Part shown: piece by piece, positions 1 to 7,118 of the stretch
How positions within the stretch are numbered: the stretch's first letter is position 1
Layout: every line of letters begins with the position of its first letter
Origin: JBKECY01 sp047975025
GTDB lineage: Bacteria; Bacillota; Clostridia; Lachnospirales; Lachnospiraceae
Assembly: GCA_047975025.1 (NCBI GenBank)
Contig: JBKECY010000033.1
Coordinates: forward strand, 1 to 17,089
Length of the DNA: 17,089 bases
Direction of reading: 5' to 3'
The notes under the pieces: generated by a model
The model's input: the letters and a program-made list of their open reading frames with translations, nothing else
Database searches by the model: none
Told to the model about the DNA's origin: nothing
Position numbers and translations under genes: made by a program

Positions 1-39
1 GACGATGATTTGCTCCGTTGTGTACCTTGCTTTTCCCAT
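1..39 (-). CDS. IS transposase OrfA, N-terminal fragment (runs off the window)
   Basis: Thirteen codons are visible, reading MGKARYTTEQIIV, after an AAGGAG ribosome binding site about 9 bases upstream. The pattern of basic residues followed by Y/F-T-x-E-Q-I-I/V is the usual opening of IS3-family OrfA, a helix-turn-helix DNA-binding protein that cooperates with OrfB through a programmed frameshift. The gene is cut by the window edge and not by a mutation that can be seen. Confidence 0.7.
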   Translation of the reverse strand, partial: MGKARYTTEQIIV

Positions 40-58
40 TTTTGTACTGCTCCTTTTT

Positions 59-83
59 GTTAGTTTATCATATCAAAACTAAC
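59..83 (-). promoter_or_regulatory. Hairpin with extended -10 promoter in the IS leader (left copy)
   Basis: On the element's coding strand GTTAGTTT and AAACTAAC form a perfect 8 bp stem around a 9-base loop. The loop carries TATGAT preceded by TGn, an extended -10 motif (67-72). There is no good -35 hexamer at 17 bases. The same structure is at 17009-17033. It probably drives orfA, and may hide the ribosome binding site when transcription enters from flanking DNA; that second role is inference. Confidence 0.45.
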
Positions 84-162
84 TCTTCCACTGGTACAAA
101 GATCGGGGGGCACTCCAACAGCTACTAACCATATCTTTACCATATTTACACCATTCTATTCC

Positions 163-279
163 CTAAACAAATGAAAGTAGATTATCCTTTATCACAGTTA
201 GCACAGCCGTAATTATCGTTCCAATTGTAATCGTAGAACACGAAAAAAAGGCACCTACATCTAGTTTTTCAACTGACAT
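163..279 (-). CDS. Possible 38-residue single-helix membrane micro-protein
   Basis: An ATG at 279-277 is preceded by AAAAAGG about 5 bases upstream and opens a 38-codon frame ending in TAG at 163-165. The product would start MSVEKLDVG, then a stretch of about 20 mostly hydrophobic residues (AFFSCSTITIGTIITAVLTV) and a charged turn (IKDN), the general layout of small holin-like or type I toxin peptides. Against it, the start and ribosome binding site lie inside the stem of the terminator at 243-292, and the stretch is A/T rich so a short open frame by chance is easy. I do not recognise the family. Confidence is low. Confidence 0.2.
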   Translation of the reverse strand: MSVEKLDVGAFFSCSTITIGTIITAVLTVIKDNLLSFV

Positions 280-292
280 AAGTGCCTTTTTA
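243..292. terminator. Bidirectional intrinsic terminator after lysS
   Basis: AAAAAGGCAC (245-254) pairs perfectly with GTGCCTTTTT (282-291), a 10 bp stem with a 27-base loop that can form a small AGTT/AACT inner hairpin. On the minus strand the stem is followed by a run of T residues, which suits termination of the greA-lysS transcript about 105 bases past the lysS stop. The plus-strand side also ends in a T run. Confidence 0.7.
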
Positions 293-396
293 TCATTTTA
301 AAACCGACTGTTCCATGGTCTGACACAATTTGACACAGTGCATATGGACTGATTCGGACCGCTATGGTTTTCCACAGTTATCAATGAATCCGTACA

Positions 397-1905
397 CTAA
401 TTGAGACTTTTCATCGTCGGGAACAACAACACATCCCTTATCGCATCCGAATCCGTCAGCAGCATAACCAACCGGTCAATTCCAATTCCAATCCCCCCTG
501 TCGGCGGCATCCCGTACTCCAGCGCATTGATAAAGTCATGATCCATGCTGTTTGCCTCATCATCACCCAGCGCTTTAAGTTCCTCCTGCGCCTCGAAGCG
601 TGACTTCTGGTCGATTGGGTCGTTGAGCTCGGAGAATGCGTTCGCCAGTTCGCGTTGTGTGACAAAGAGCTCGAAGCGCTCTGTGTAGTCTGGGTTCTCC
701 GGCTTTTTCTTGGCCAGCGGAGAGATTTCCACCGGGTGGTCCATGACGAAGGTCGGCTGTACGAGCTTCTCTTCCACGAATTCTTCGAACAGCAGGTTGA
801 GGATATCGCCCTTTTTGTGGCGTGGCTCGTAGTGCACTTCCAGCTTGTCAGCTGCAGCACGCGCTTCTTCAAGCGTTGTGATTTTGCTAAAGTCGACACC
901 TGTGTACTTTTTCACCGCATCTACCATTGTGATGCGCTCAAATGGTCCTGTCAGGTCTACATCCACTCCACCGTAGGTGATTTTCGTTGTGCCCAGAACT
1001 TCTTTGGCTACATGCTGAATTAAGCCCTCGGCCAGATCCATCATGCCGTAGTAGTCTGTATAGGCCTGGTAGAGCTCAAGAAGTGTGAACTCTGGGTTGT
1101 GGCGCACAGAGAGGCCTTCGTTTCTGAAGACGCGGCCGATTTCGTAGACACGCTCCAAACCGCCTACGATCAGGCGCTTTAGATATAATTCCAGAGAAAT
1201 CCGAAGATGCACATCTTCGTCTAAGGCATTGAAGTGGGTGTCGAACGGGCGGGCGGCTGCGCCGCCTGCATTCGGAACCAGCATCGGGGTTTCCACTTCA
1301 AGGAAGTCCAGCCCGTTTAAGTAGTTACGGATGGAGCTTATGATCTTGGAGCGCTTGATGAAGGTTTCGCGGACACCGGGGGTCACAATCAGATCTACGT
1401 ATCTTTGGCGATAGCGCAGGTCTGTGTTGGTCAGGCCGTGGTATTTTTCGGGCAGAATCTGAAGGCTCTTGGTAAGAAGAGTCACCTCTGTCGCGTGGAT
1501 TGAAATCTCGTCTGTTTTTGTCTTAAAGACCGTACCTTTGATGCCGACAATGTCACCAATGTCAAGCTTTTTGAAGGCCTTGTAGGCTTCTTCTCCCAGC
1601 GCATCTCTGGCTACATAGGATTGAATTGAGCCTGCAAGATCCTGGATATGACAAAAAGAAGCCTTTCCCATGACACGTTTTGAAAGGATTCTTCCGGCGA
1701 TTGAAACTTCTTTGTTTTCCAACTCTTCGAATCTGTCGCGGATGTCCTGACTGTGATAGGTCACATCGTATTTCATGATTTCAAAAGGGTTGTTGCCCTC
1801 TTCTAACAGCTGTTTTAGTTTTTCACGACGTACCTTTAACAACTGATTGATATCCGGCTCCTGCTTTTGCTTTTGCTTTTGATTTTGATTCTGCTCCTGG
1901 CTCAA
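397..1905 (-). CDS. lysS: Lysine--tRNA ligase, class II (LysS)
   Basis: Charges tRNA-Lys with lysine in the cytoplasm using ATP. The frame has an N-terminal OB-fold anticodon-binding domain (about residues 60-150) and a class II catalytic core: motif 1 around LDFLEVETPML followed by GGAAARPF, motif 2 around RVFRNEGLSVRHNPEFT, and motif 3 GIGIGIDRLVMLLT close to the C-terminus, which ends DVLLFPTMK-. Length (502 aa) is normal. I place the start at TTG 1905: the only strong ribosome binding site, AGGAG, sits 8 bases before it, whereas the upstream in-frame GTG at 1914 overlaps that site and cannot use it. The N-terminus has a Q/N/K dipeptide run encoded by a 6-base repeat. The gene lies 15 bases after greA and shares its promoter. 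coaX, dusB and lysS also neighbour each other in Bacillus subtilis. Confidence 0.96.
   Translation of the reverse strand: MSQEQNQNQKQKQKQEPDINQLLKVRREKLKQLLEEGNNPFEIMKYDVTYHSQDIRDRFEELENKEVSIAGRILSKRVMGKASFCHIQDLAGSIQSYVARDALGEEAYKAFKKLDIGDIVGIKGTVFKTKTDEISIHATEVTLLTKSLQILPEKYHGLTNTDLRYRQRYVDLIVTPGVRETFIKRSKIISSIRNYLNGLDFLEVETPMLVPNAGGAAARPFDTHFNALDEDVHLRISLELYLKRLIVGGLERVYEIGRVFRNEGLSVRHNPEFTLLELYQAYTDYYGMMDLAEGLIQHVAKEVLGTTKITYGGVDVDLTGPFERITMVDAVKKYTGVDFSKITTLEEARAAADKLEVHYEPRHKKGDILNLLFEEFVEEKLVQPTFVMDHPVEISPLAKKKPENPDYTERFELFVTQRELANAFSELNDPIDQKSRFEAQEELKALGDDEANSMDHDFINALEYGMPPTGGIGIGIDRLVMLLTDSDAIRDVLLFPTMKSLN
1864..1892 (-). repeat. Hexanucleotide repeat in the lysS 5' coding end
   Basis: On the plus strand the units run TTTTGC three times, then TTTTGA and a decayed ATTCTG. 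In lysS this gives alternating Gln with Asn or Lys near the N-terminus (QNQNQKQKQKQ). A 6-base unit changes length without breaking the frame, so copy number may vary between strains with little effect on the enzyme. Confidence 0.7.
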
Positions 1906-1920
1906 TGTTTTCACTCCTAA

Positions 1921-2403
1921 CTAAACAATTCTTTCTATACTTAACACTTTGTATCCCATAATTCCCGACGGCATTTCAACATTAACTGTGTCGCCCTTTT
2001 TAGCACCGATCAGTGCTTTGCCCACAGGTGATTCATTTGAAATCATTCCATTCAGGCTATTGGCCTCTGTGGAGCCTACGATTTTGAATTCCATGTCTTC
2101 ATCGTATTCCATGTCGTGTACTTTGACAAGACAGCCTACATTGATGCGTTTTACATCAACTTCGTCTTCGACAACGACTTCTGCATTCTTCAGGATTTTT
2201 TCAATCTGTTCGATACGCATTTCGATATCTCTTTGCTCATCTTTTGCCGCATCGTACTCGGCATTTTCAGACAGGTCTCCCTGCTCTCTTGCTTCTTTGA
2301 TTTTTTCTGCTACAAGTTTACGCTGTACAACCTTTAAATCCTGTAATTCTTCTTCAAGTTTTTTAAGTCCTGCATATGTAAGTAGATTTTTTTTGACTTC
2401 CAT
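1921..2403 (-). CDS. greA: Transcription elongation factor GreA
   Basis: Rescues backtracked RNA polymerase by stimulating cleavage of the transcript 3' end. The 160-residue protein has the N-terminal antiparallel coiled coil (about residues 1-75) with the conserved tip GDLSENAEYD, whose Asp43 and Glu46 are the acidic residues that reach the polymerase active site. The C-terminal FKBP-like domain carries SPVGKALIGAKKGDTV. ATG 2403 has AAGGAG about 10 bases upstream. It is the first gene of a two-gene transcript with lysS and lies downstream of a consensus promoter with a leader of about 90 bases. Confidence 0.96.
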   Translation of the reverse strand: MEVKKNLLTYAGLKKLEEELQDLKVVQRKLVAEKIKEAREQGDLSENAEYDAAKDEQRDIEMRIEQIEKILKNAEVVVEDEVDVKRINVGCLVKVHDMEYDEDMEFKIVGSTEANSLNGMISNESPVGKALIGAKKGDTVNVEMPSGIMGYKVLSIERIV

Positions 2404-2500
2404 CTGACACTTGCTCCTTTTCTCTTAGATTCGCTGTTGCATTTTATAACGGAAAAACGGACATAGGTATCCCATTTTTATATGCTTTGACAGTTTCTGT

Positions 2501-2529
2501 ATTATAACGAACTGGCGGTAAAATGTCAA
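2501..2529 (-). promoter_or_regulatory. Consensus sigma-70/SigA promoter for greA-lysS
   Basis: TTGACA (2524-2529) and TATAAT (2501-2506) are both perfect and separated by exactly 17 bases. The -35 hexamer overlaps the dusB stop codon, so the two-gene greA-lysS unit can be transcribed strongly even though it sits directly behind the dusB operon. No operator-like repeat is seen around it, which fits constitutive expression. Confidence 0.85.
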
Positions 2530-3524
2530 GAAAATACGGCATGTAAAAGTGTTTCTTCCAGCAGTTTTTGCAGCTGGTCATACGTCTCGATTTTGTTGAC
2601 CTCCCTGCGAATCAGCGCCGAGTGCGGGATGCCTGCCGTATACCAGGCCACATGCTTTCTCATTTTGCGGATGGCCATAAGTTCGCCGTCGTATTGTACC
2701 AGCAGCTGTGCGTGCCGCAGGATCATATCGCACAGTGTTCTAATCGATGGACGCTCCGGCACCACCCCGGTATCCTGAAACGCAGTCAGTTCCCGAAATA
2801 TCCATGGATTTCCCCGGGCAGCACGTCCAATCATGACACCATCGCAGCCGGTCTGCTCCTGCATGCGCCGGGCACTTTTGGCATCTATGACATCTCCGTT
2901 GCCGATAACCGGAATGTGCAGCACTTCCTTGACCTGTGCGATGGCCTGCCAGTCTGCCTGACCGGAATAGTACTGCTCCCGCGTCCGACCATGTACCGCC
3001 AGGGCACTGGCACCGGCGGCTTCAATGCGCTTTGCGATTTCCGTAATTGGAGTATCAGCTCCGTCAATTCCAATACGGATCTTGACTGTCACCGGTTTGC
3101 GGATTGCGCGGGTGAGTGTGCTGACGATTTCCTCAATCAGCTTTGGCGTGCGCAAAAGTGCGGAGCCCTCTTGGTTCTTCACGATTTTGGGAACTGGGCA
3201 GCCCATGTTCAGATCTAAGATGGCGAATGGCAGATGTTCGATCTGCCGCGCCGCCTCCGCCAGAATTTCCGGTTCAGAGCCGAACAGCTGCAGGGATACC
3301 GGCTGCTCCGCCTCCTCCATGCGCATCAGTTCATCTGTATTTTTATTATGAAACAGGATAGCTTTGGCGCTTACCATCTCCGTACATACCAGCCCGGCTC
3401 CCTGCTCTTTGCACAGCAGACGAAATGGCAGGTCTGTTACCCCTGCCATAGGTCCTAGTATAAATGGATGATCTAACAAGACGTTTCCGATTCTTAAAGC
3501 ATGACTGCTATCTGTTCTTTTCAT
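2526..3524 (-). CDS. dusB: tRNA-dihydrouridine synthase, DusB type
   Basis: FMN- and NADPH-dependent enzyme that reduces uridines to dihydrouridine in the tRNA D-loop. The 332-residue frame has the TIM-barrel opening LGPMAGVTDLPFR (about residue 23), the catalytic cysteine in LDLNMGCPVPK (Cys109), the flavin-binding HGRTREQYYSG, IGNGDV and GVMIGRAARGNPWIF, then a helical C-terminal tRNA-binding domain. The start overlaps the last 17 bases of coaX, with AAAGGAT inside coaX about 11 bases upstream, so translation is probably coupled. It is the last gene of the nfeD-to-dusB operon; I see no terminator behind it, so read-through into greA is likely. Confidence 0.93.
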   Translation of the reverse strand: MKRTDSSHALRIGNVLLDHPFILGPMAGVTDLPFRLLCKEQGAGLVCTEMVSAKAILFHNKNTDELMRMEEAEQPVSLQLFGSEPEILAEAARQIEHLPFAILDLNMGCPVPKIVKNQEGSALLRTPKLIEEIVSTLTRAIRKPVTVKIRIGIDGADTPITEIAKRIEAAGASALAVHGRTREQYYSGQADWQAIAQVKEVLHIPVIGNGDVIDAKSARRMQEQTGCDGVMIGRAARGNPWIFRELTAFQDTGVVPERPSIRTLCDMILRHAQLLVQYDGELMAIRKMRKHVAWYTAGIPHSALIRREVNKIETYDQLQKLLEETLLHAVFS

Positions 3525-4275
3525 AAATAATCTGTAATCCTTTTAAGGTCAGCATATCATCATAGACATGAATCATGTCGGTTTCTTCTGCTACCACTCT
3601 GCCGAGGCCGCCGGTCGCAACAACTTTCATTTCTTTGAGTCCCGCTTCTTCCTTGACCTTCTTAATAATATATTCTGTCTGGCCGATATACCCGTAGACC
3701 AGGCCGGCCTGCATACTTGTAATGGTATCTTTTGCCAGAATAGACTTGGGTTTTAAAATTTCGATTTTGGGAAGCTTGGCCGCATCCTCCCAGAGTGCCC
3801 GGGCGCTGATTTGAATGCCCGGCGCTGTGATGCCCGCCACAAAGCTTCCGTCGTGTGAAATCAGATCATACGTTGTGGCTGTCCCGAAATCAATGACAAG
3901 GATTGGCCCGCCGTACAGGTCGTATCCGGCCACAGCATCTACGATTCTGTCTGCTCCGATTTCACGGGGGTTCGGGGTATCAATGCGGATGCCCGTCTTA
4001 ATGCCCACACCTACAATCATGGGCTCTTTTCCGAAATATTTCATGATTGCGCTCGTAAGTGAGTACATGATGTTAGGGACAACTGAGCTTATGATTACAT
4101 CTTCGATCTTCTTGGCTACGATATCACGATGTTCCAGTATTCCCAGAATCAAAAAACCATACTCATCAGACGTGCGCACCTGATTGCTGATCATACGGAA
4201 GGTTCCGAGGCATTCCTTGCCTTCGAAAACTCCCATCGTAATATTTGTATTGCCAACATCAATTACCAGTATCAT
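3508..4275 (-). CDS. coaX: Type III pantothenate kinase
   Basis: Phosphorylates pantothenate in the first step of coenzyme A synthesis. The ASKHA-fold signature MILVIDVGNTNI is at the very N-terminus, GADR (107-110) supplies the catalytic Asp109, and VIDFGTATTYD follows at about 128. I choose ATG 4275 (255 aa, the usual family length) and not the in-frame ATG 15 bases upstream: GGAGG lies 7 bases before 4275, and this ATG forms an ATGA overlap with the stop of the preceding gene. The type III enzyme is not feedback-inhibited by CoA and does not bind acetyl-CoA (family knowledge). It lies between a DUF6145-like gene and dusB in one operon. Confidence 0.95.
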   Translation of the reverse strand: MILVIDVGNTNITMGVFEGKECLGTFRMISNQVRTSDEYGFLILGILEHRDIVAKKIEDVIISSVVPNIMYSLTSAIMKYFGKEPMIVGVGIKTGIRIDTPNPREIGADRIVDAVAGYDLYGGPILVIDFGTATTYDLISHDGSFVAGITAPGIQISARALWEDAAKLPKIEILKPKSILAKDTITSMQAGLVYGYIGQTEYIIKKVKEEAGLKEMKVVATGGLGRVVAEETDMIHVYDDMLTLKGLQIIYEKNR

Positions 4276-4613
4276 ATCTCTTCCTCCCATGCCTCTCCCA
4301 GAAAGAACACACGGTAATACAGGGATATGGATTCCAGTAATTCTTCTTTTTCTGTCTGCAGCTGTTTTATCTTCAAAACGCTTCCTATATCGTCATACAT
4401 CGCATCTGCTTCCAGCGCGCGGGTCTTGAACTCAAGCGCACCCTCCGCATCGAATTCCAGCGTCAGTATTCCGCCGACCTCTTCGGTATAGAGCACGCAC
4501 ATAATCTGGATCTCATCCTGAATGCTTTGCGGAAGCCCGTCAAACTCTTCGTTGAAATAATATTTCTGTTCATATGCGTTGGAACCGCATAGAACCACAC
4601 TTTCTTCCTTCAA
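4272..4613 (-). CDS. Small acidic protein of unknown function, DUF6145-like
   Basis: A 113-residue soluble protein without a signal peptide or membrane segment, rich in Asp and Glu. It resembles from memory a Lachnospiraceae family (DUF6145) with features such as AYEQKYYFNEEF, LPQSIQDEI, GGILTLEFD and a C-terminal LYYRVFFLGE; no function is known to me. The TTG start at 4613 follows AGAGG by about 7 bases and lies 16 bases after the argF stop; a GTG five codons later is an alternative. Its TGA overlaps the coaX ATG (ATGA), so the two proteins are probably made in linked amounts. That suggests, without proving, a role near CoaX or DusB. Confidence 0.8.
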   Translation of the reverse strand: MKEESVVLCGSNAYEQKYYFNEEFDGLPQSIQDEIQIMCVLYTEEVGGILTLEFDAEGALEFKTRALEADAMYDDIGSVLKIKQLQTEKEELLESISLYYRVFFLGEAWEEEI

Positions 4614-4629
4614 TCAACCACCTCTTATA

Positions 4630-5622
4630 TTACGCGTCGCCAAGGGTTGCCAGCATGACTGCTTTAATCGTATGCATGCGGTTCTCGGCTTCCTCGAAGA
4701 CCTTAGAGGCCTCTGATTCAAACACTTCATCCGTAACTTCCAGCTCTGTAAGACCATACCGCTCGCCGACTTCGCGCCCGATTGCTGTGTCTCTGTCGTG
4801 GAAGGCAGGCAGGCAATGTAAAAAGATGGCATCTGAAGCAGCCTGTTCCATGATTGCTTTTGTCACTTTATAAGGAGAAAGTTCGCGGATACGTTCTTCC
4901 CATACAGCATCCGGTTCACCCATGGATACCCACACATCTGTGTAGACGACCTGCGCTCCGCTGACAGCTTCGGCAATATCCTCGGTCAGTATAATCTGCG
5001 CACCGGTCTCTTTTGCGTAGCCGCGGCACAGCTCAGTCAGCTCTGCATTGGGAAAGTATTTCTGTGAAGTGCATGCCACAAAATGCATTCCCATCTTGGC
5101 GCAGGCAATCATCAGGGAATTCCCCATGTTGTAACGGGCGTCTCCGAAATAGACCAGCTTGATTCCTTCCAGACGGCCGAACTGCTCCTGTACAGTCAGA
5201 AGATCTGCCAGCATCTGTGTCGGATGGTATTCATTCGTCAGACCATTCCATACCGGAACACCGGCATATCTGGCAAGTTCCTCCACGATTTTCTGTCCAA
5301 AGCCCCGGTATTCAATACCGTCATACATACGTCCCAAGACACGCGCCGTATCCTTGATACTCTCTTTTTTCCCAATCTGTGAACCGCTTGGGTCAAGATA
5401 GGTCGTCCCCATGCCCAGGTCGTGAGCCGCAACTTCAAACGCACATCTGGTACGGGTGCTTGTCTTCTCAAAAATCAGCGCGACGTTCTTGCCACGTAAG
5501 GTATCAACCGGCTCACCCTGCTTTTTCTTCTCTTTTAACTGCGCAGACAACTGCAGCAGATAACGTATCTCATCCGGTGTATAGTCTTTTAATGTTAAAA
5601 AATGACGTCCTTTAAAATCCAT
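4630..5622 (-). CDS. argF: Ornithine carbamoyltransferase
   Basis: Joins carbamoyl phosphate and ornithine to make citrulline for arginine synthesis. The 330-residue frame has the carbamoyl-phosphate motif STRTR (55-59), HPTQ (about 133), the ornithine-loop WVSMGE (about 232) and the catalytic-cysteine motif HCLPAF (about 272). Length and motifs are complete. ATG 5622 follows AGGAG by 7-8 bases. The gene sits alone among non-arginine genes, 27 bases after the SPFH gene. A catabolic (arcB) role in the arginine deiminase pathway cannot be excluded from sequence, but no arcA or arcC neighbour is present, so the anabolic name is used. Confidence 0.94.
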   Translation of the reverse strand: MDFKGRHFLTLKDYTPDEIRYLLQLSAQLKEKKKQGEPVDTLRGKNVALIFEKTSTRTRCAFEVAAHDLGMGTTYLDPSGSQIGKKESIKDTARVLGRMYDGIEYRGFGQKIVEELARYAGVPVWNGLTNEYHPTQMLADLLTVQEQFGRLEGIKLVYFGDARYNMGNSLMIACAKMGMHFVACTSQKYFPNAELTELCRGYAKETGAQIILTEDIAEAVSGAQVVYTDVWVSMGEPDAVWEERIRELSPYKVTKAIMEQAASDAIFLHCLPAFHDRDTAIGREVGERYGLTELEVTDEVFESEASKVFEEAENRMHTIKAVMLATLGDA

Positions 5623-5649
5623 CTGGAGTCTCCTATTCTTCTATGTCAA

Positions 5650-6588
5650 TTATTGCACTTTTGAATCCACTTCGTTTTTCACCACTTCTTTGATGGAGGC
5701 TGCCAGTCCGGCGATTCCTTGTATATCAGAAGGGATAATAATTTTCGTAGCTTTTCCGTCAGCCGCTTTTGCAAATGCTTCCAGACTTTTGATTGTCAGC
5801 ACTGCATCGTCAGCTTGTGCCTCGCGGATATAGCGCAGACCGTCGGCGGTTGCCTTTTGCACCTTTTCGATTGCCTCAGCCTCACCTTCCGCTTCGCGGA
5901 TCATCGCTTCTTTTTGTGCTTCAGCACGCAGGATTGCGGATTGCTTTTGCGCCTCGGCTTCCAGAATCACAGATTCCTTCTTACCTTCTGCTACCAGGAC
6001 TGTCGAGCGTTTCTCTCCTTCTGCGATCAGAATGGATTCCCGTCGCTCACGCTCTGCCTTCATCTGTTTTTCCATCGCATCCTGGATTGCTTCCGGAGGA
6101 ATGATATTCTTAAGCTCTACGCGGTTGACTTTGATGCCCCAGGGATCTGTTGCCACATCGAGCGAAGCTCTCATCTTGGTATTGATTACCTCTCTTGAGG
6201 TCAGAGTCTCGTCCAGCTCCATGTCACCAATGATGTTACGCAGCGTAGTCGCCGATAGATTCTCGATGGCTAACAGCGGATTCTCTACACCATAGGCGAA
6301 CAGCTTAGGATCTGTAATCTGGAAGAAGATGACGGTATCAATTCGCATGGTTACGTTATCTTTGGTGATAACCGGCTGCGGCGGAAAATCAATGACCTGT
6401 TCTTTAAGCAGTACACGTCTGGCAACACGCTCCACGAAAGGAAGTTTGATGTGGATACCAACATCCCAGGTTGTCTGGTAAGCCCCCAGTCTTTCTACAA
6501 CAGCCGCATTAGCCTGCGGAATGATTTTGATGCATGAAGCTATGACAATCAACACAATAATCAGTAATACAATCAATAAATATCCCAT
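5650..6588 (-). CDS. qmcA: SPFH/Band 7 membrane protein, stomatin/QmcA type
   Basis: Membrane scaffold protein of the stomatin-prohibitin-flotillin group, thought to organise membrane microdomains or guide membrane proteases. It has one N-terminal membrane helix (about residues 3-22), the SPFH domain (about 25-190, with VVERLGAYQTTWDVGIH and VITKDNV), then an Ala/Glu/Lys-rich coiled coil (about 190-255) with repeated EAEAQK units, and a C-terminal region. I choose ATG 6588, giving a TGATG overlap with the nfeD stop; AGGGGG is 8 bases upstream. The GTG one codon earlier is possible. The nfeD-SPFH pair is the classic arrangement, as in E. coli ybbK-qmcA. Confidence 0.9.
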   Translation of the reverse strand: MGYLLIVLLIIVLIVIASCIKIIPQANAAVVERLGAYQTTWDVGIHIKLPFVERVARRVLLKEQVIDFPPQPVITKDNVTMRIDTVIFFQITDPKLFAYGVENPLLAIENLSATTLRNIIGDMELDETLTSREVINTKMRASLDVATDPWGIKVNRVELKNIIPPEAIQDAMEKQMKAERERRESILIAEGEKRSTVLVAEGKKESVILEAEAQKQSAILRAEAQKEAMIREAEGEAEAIEKVQKATADGLRYIREAQADDAVLTIKSLEAFAKAADGKATKIIIPSDIQGIAGLAASIKEVVKNEVDSKVQ

Positions 6589-7019
6589 CACTTTTTCCCC
6601 CTTACGATTAATTTCACACCATCAACCTGTAATATTTCCACTACCGCATCTTTTTCAATTACGGTGTCTTCTGTCTGTGACCTTGCTGTCCATTCGAGAC
6701 CATTGATGAAGACGGTTCCGGTCTCTCTTAAATTGTCGATTTTGTCCGTTACAATAGCATTTTTTCCAATCAGCCCATCTACATTCGTCGCTTCTTTTTT
6801 ATTTCCCAGCAGCTTGAGTGCAATTGGCCGGGTAAAAATCAGAAGTACCAAAGAGATGACCAGGAACAGCACGATCTGCAGCCATATAGGTGCCTGCAGC
6901 AGAGAGGCAAGAAACGCCACCAGTGCTCCGACCGCGAACCAGATGGTCGCTAATCCCATTGTCAGTGCCTCGATCACAATTAAAACGATCAAAAGGCCCA
7001 GCCAGTATACAGCATTCAT
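6588..7019 (-). CDS. nfeD: NfeD-family membrane protein
   Basis: Short NfeD protein (143 aa) that partners with the SPFH protein encoded immediately downstream. Residues 4-65 are strongly hydrophobic and make two or three membrane helices; residues about 75-143 form the soluble OB-fold NfeD domain, seen in LIGKNAIV, GTVFINGLEWTARS and the final VDGVKLIVRGKK. There is no N-terminal ClpP-like protease domain, so this is the short NfeD1b type. ATG 7019 follows AAAGGA by about 7 bases. It is the first gene after the promoter at 7062-7090 and heads the operon that runs to dusB. Confidence 0.9.
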   Translation of the reverse strand: MNAVYWLGLLIVLIVIEALTMGLATIWFAVGALVAFLASLLQAPIWLQIVLFLVISLVLLIFTRPIALKLLGNKKEATNVDGLIGKNAIVTDKIDNLRETGTVFINGLEWTARSQTEDTVIEKDAVVEILQVDGVKLIVRGKK

Positions 7020-7061
7020 AGTCTTTTCCTTTCTATATGCAACCCTACATTATCTTTACCG

Positions 7062-7090
7062 ATTATATCATTAAATCACTCCAAATTCCA
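7062..7090 (-). promoter_or_regulatory. Extended -10 promoter for the nfeD-to-dusB operon
   Basis: A perfect TATAAT (7062-7067) is preceded by TGn, making an extended -10 element. The -35 position at 17 bases holds a weak TGGAAT (7085-7090). A short dyad CACT...AGTG (7077-7093) overlaps the -35 position. The start would lie about 35 bases upstream of nfeD, giving a short leader. Confidence 0.65.
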
Positions 7091-7118
7091 GTGATTCAGA
7101 CAACTTATCCCGCTGCCA

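Larger units (their letters stand above)
1..117 (-). mobile_element. 5' end of an IS3-like insertion sequence, left copy
   Basis: The reverse complement of this stretch starts TGGAGTGCCCCCC and matches, base for base, the start of the sequence at 16975-17089, so two copies of one mobile element face outward at the two window ends. The shared identity stops at the TG, as expected for an IS3-family terminus (TG...CA). It contains a short leader, an 8 bp hairpin, a ribosome binding site and the start of an orfA-like frame; the rest of the element lies outside the window. Family assignment rests on the TG terminus and the OrfA-like N-terminus, so it is probable but not proven. Confidence 0.75.
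118..396. other. Intergenic flank between the left IS and lysS
   Basis: About 280 bases that hold the bidirectional terminator at 243-292 and the doubtful micro-protein at 163-279. The part next to the IS (118-240) is clearly more A/T rich than the coding DNA beyond. I see no tRNA, no second IS terminus and no conserved protein fragment in it. Whatever gene lay to the left is hidden behind the insertion sequence. Confidence 0.6.

Noticed and set aside
366..382. DnaA-box-like TTTTCCACAG near the lysS end
   Set aside because: A single imperfect match without clustering or an A/T-rich unwinding region; not an origin.
2430..2482. A 16-codon leader peptide in the greA 5' leader (MGYLCPFFRYKMQQRI)
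   Set aside because: There is no ribosome binding site before its ATG, no run of regulatory codons and no attenuator hairpin behind it.
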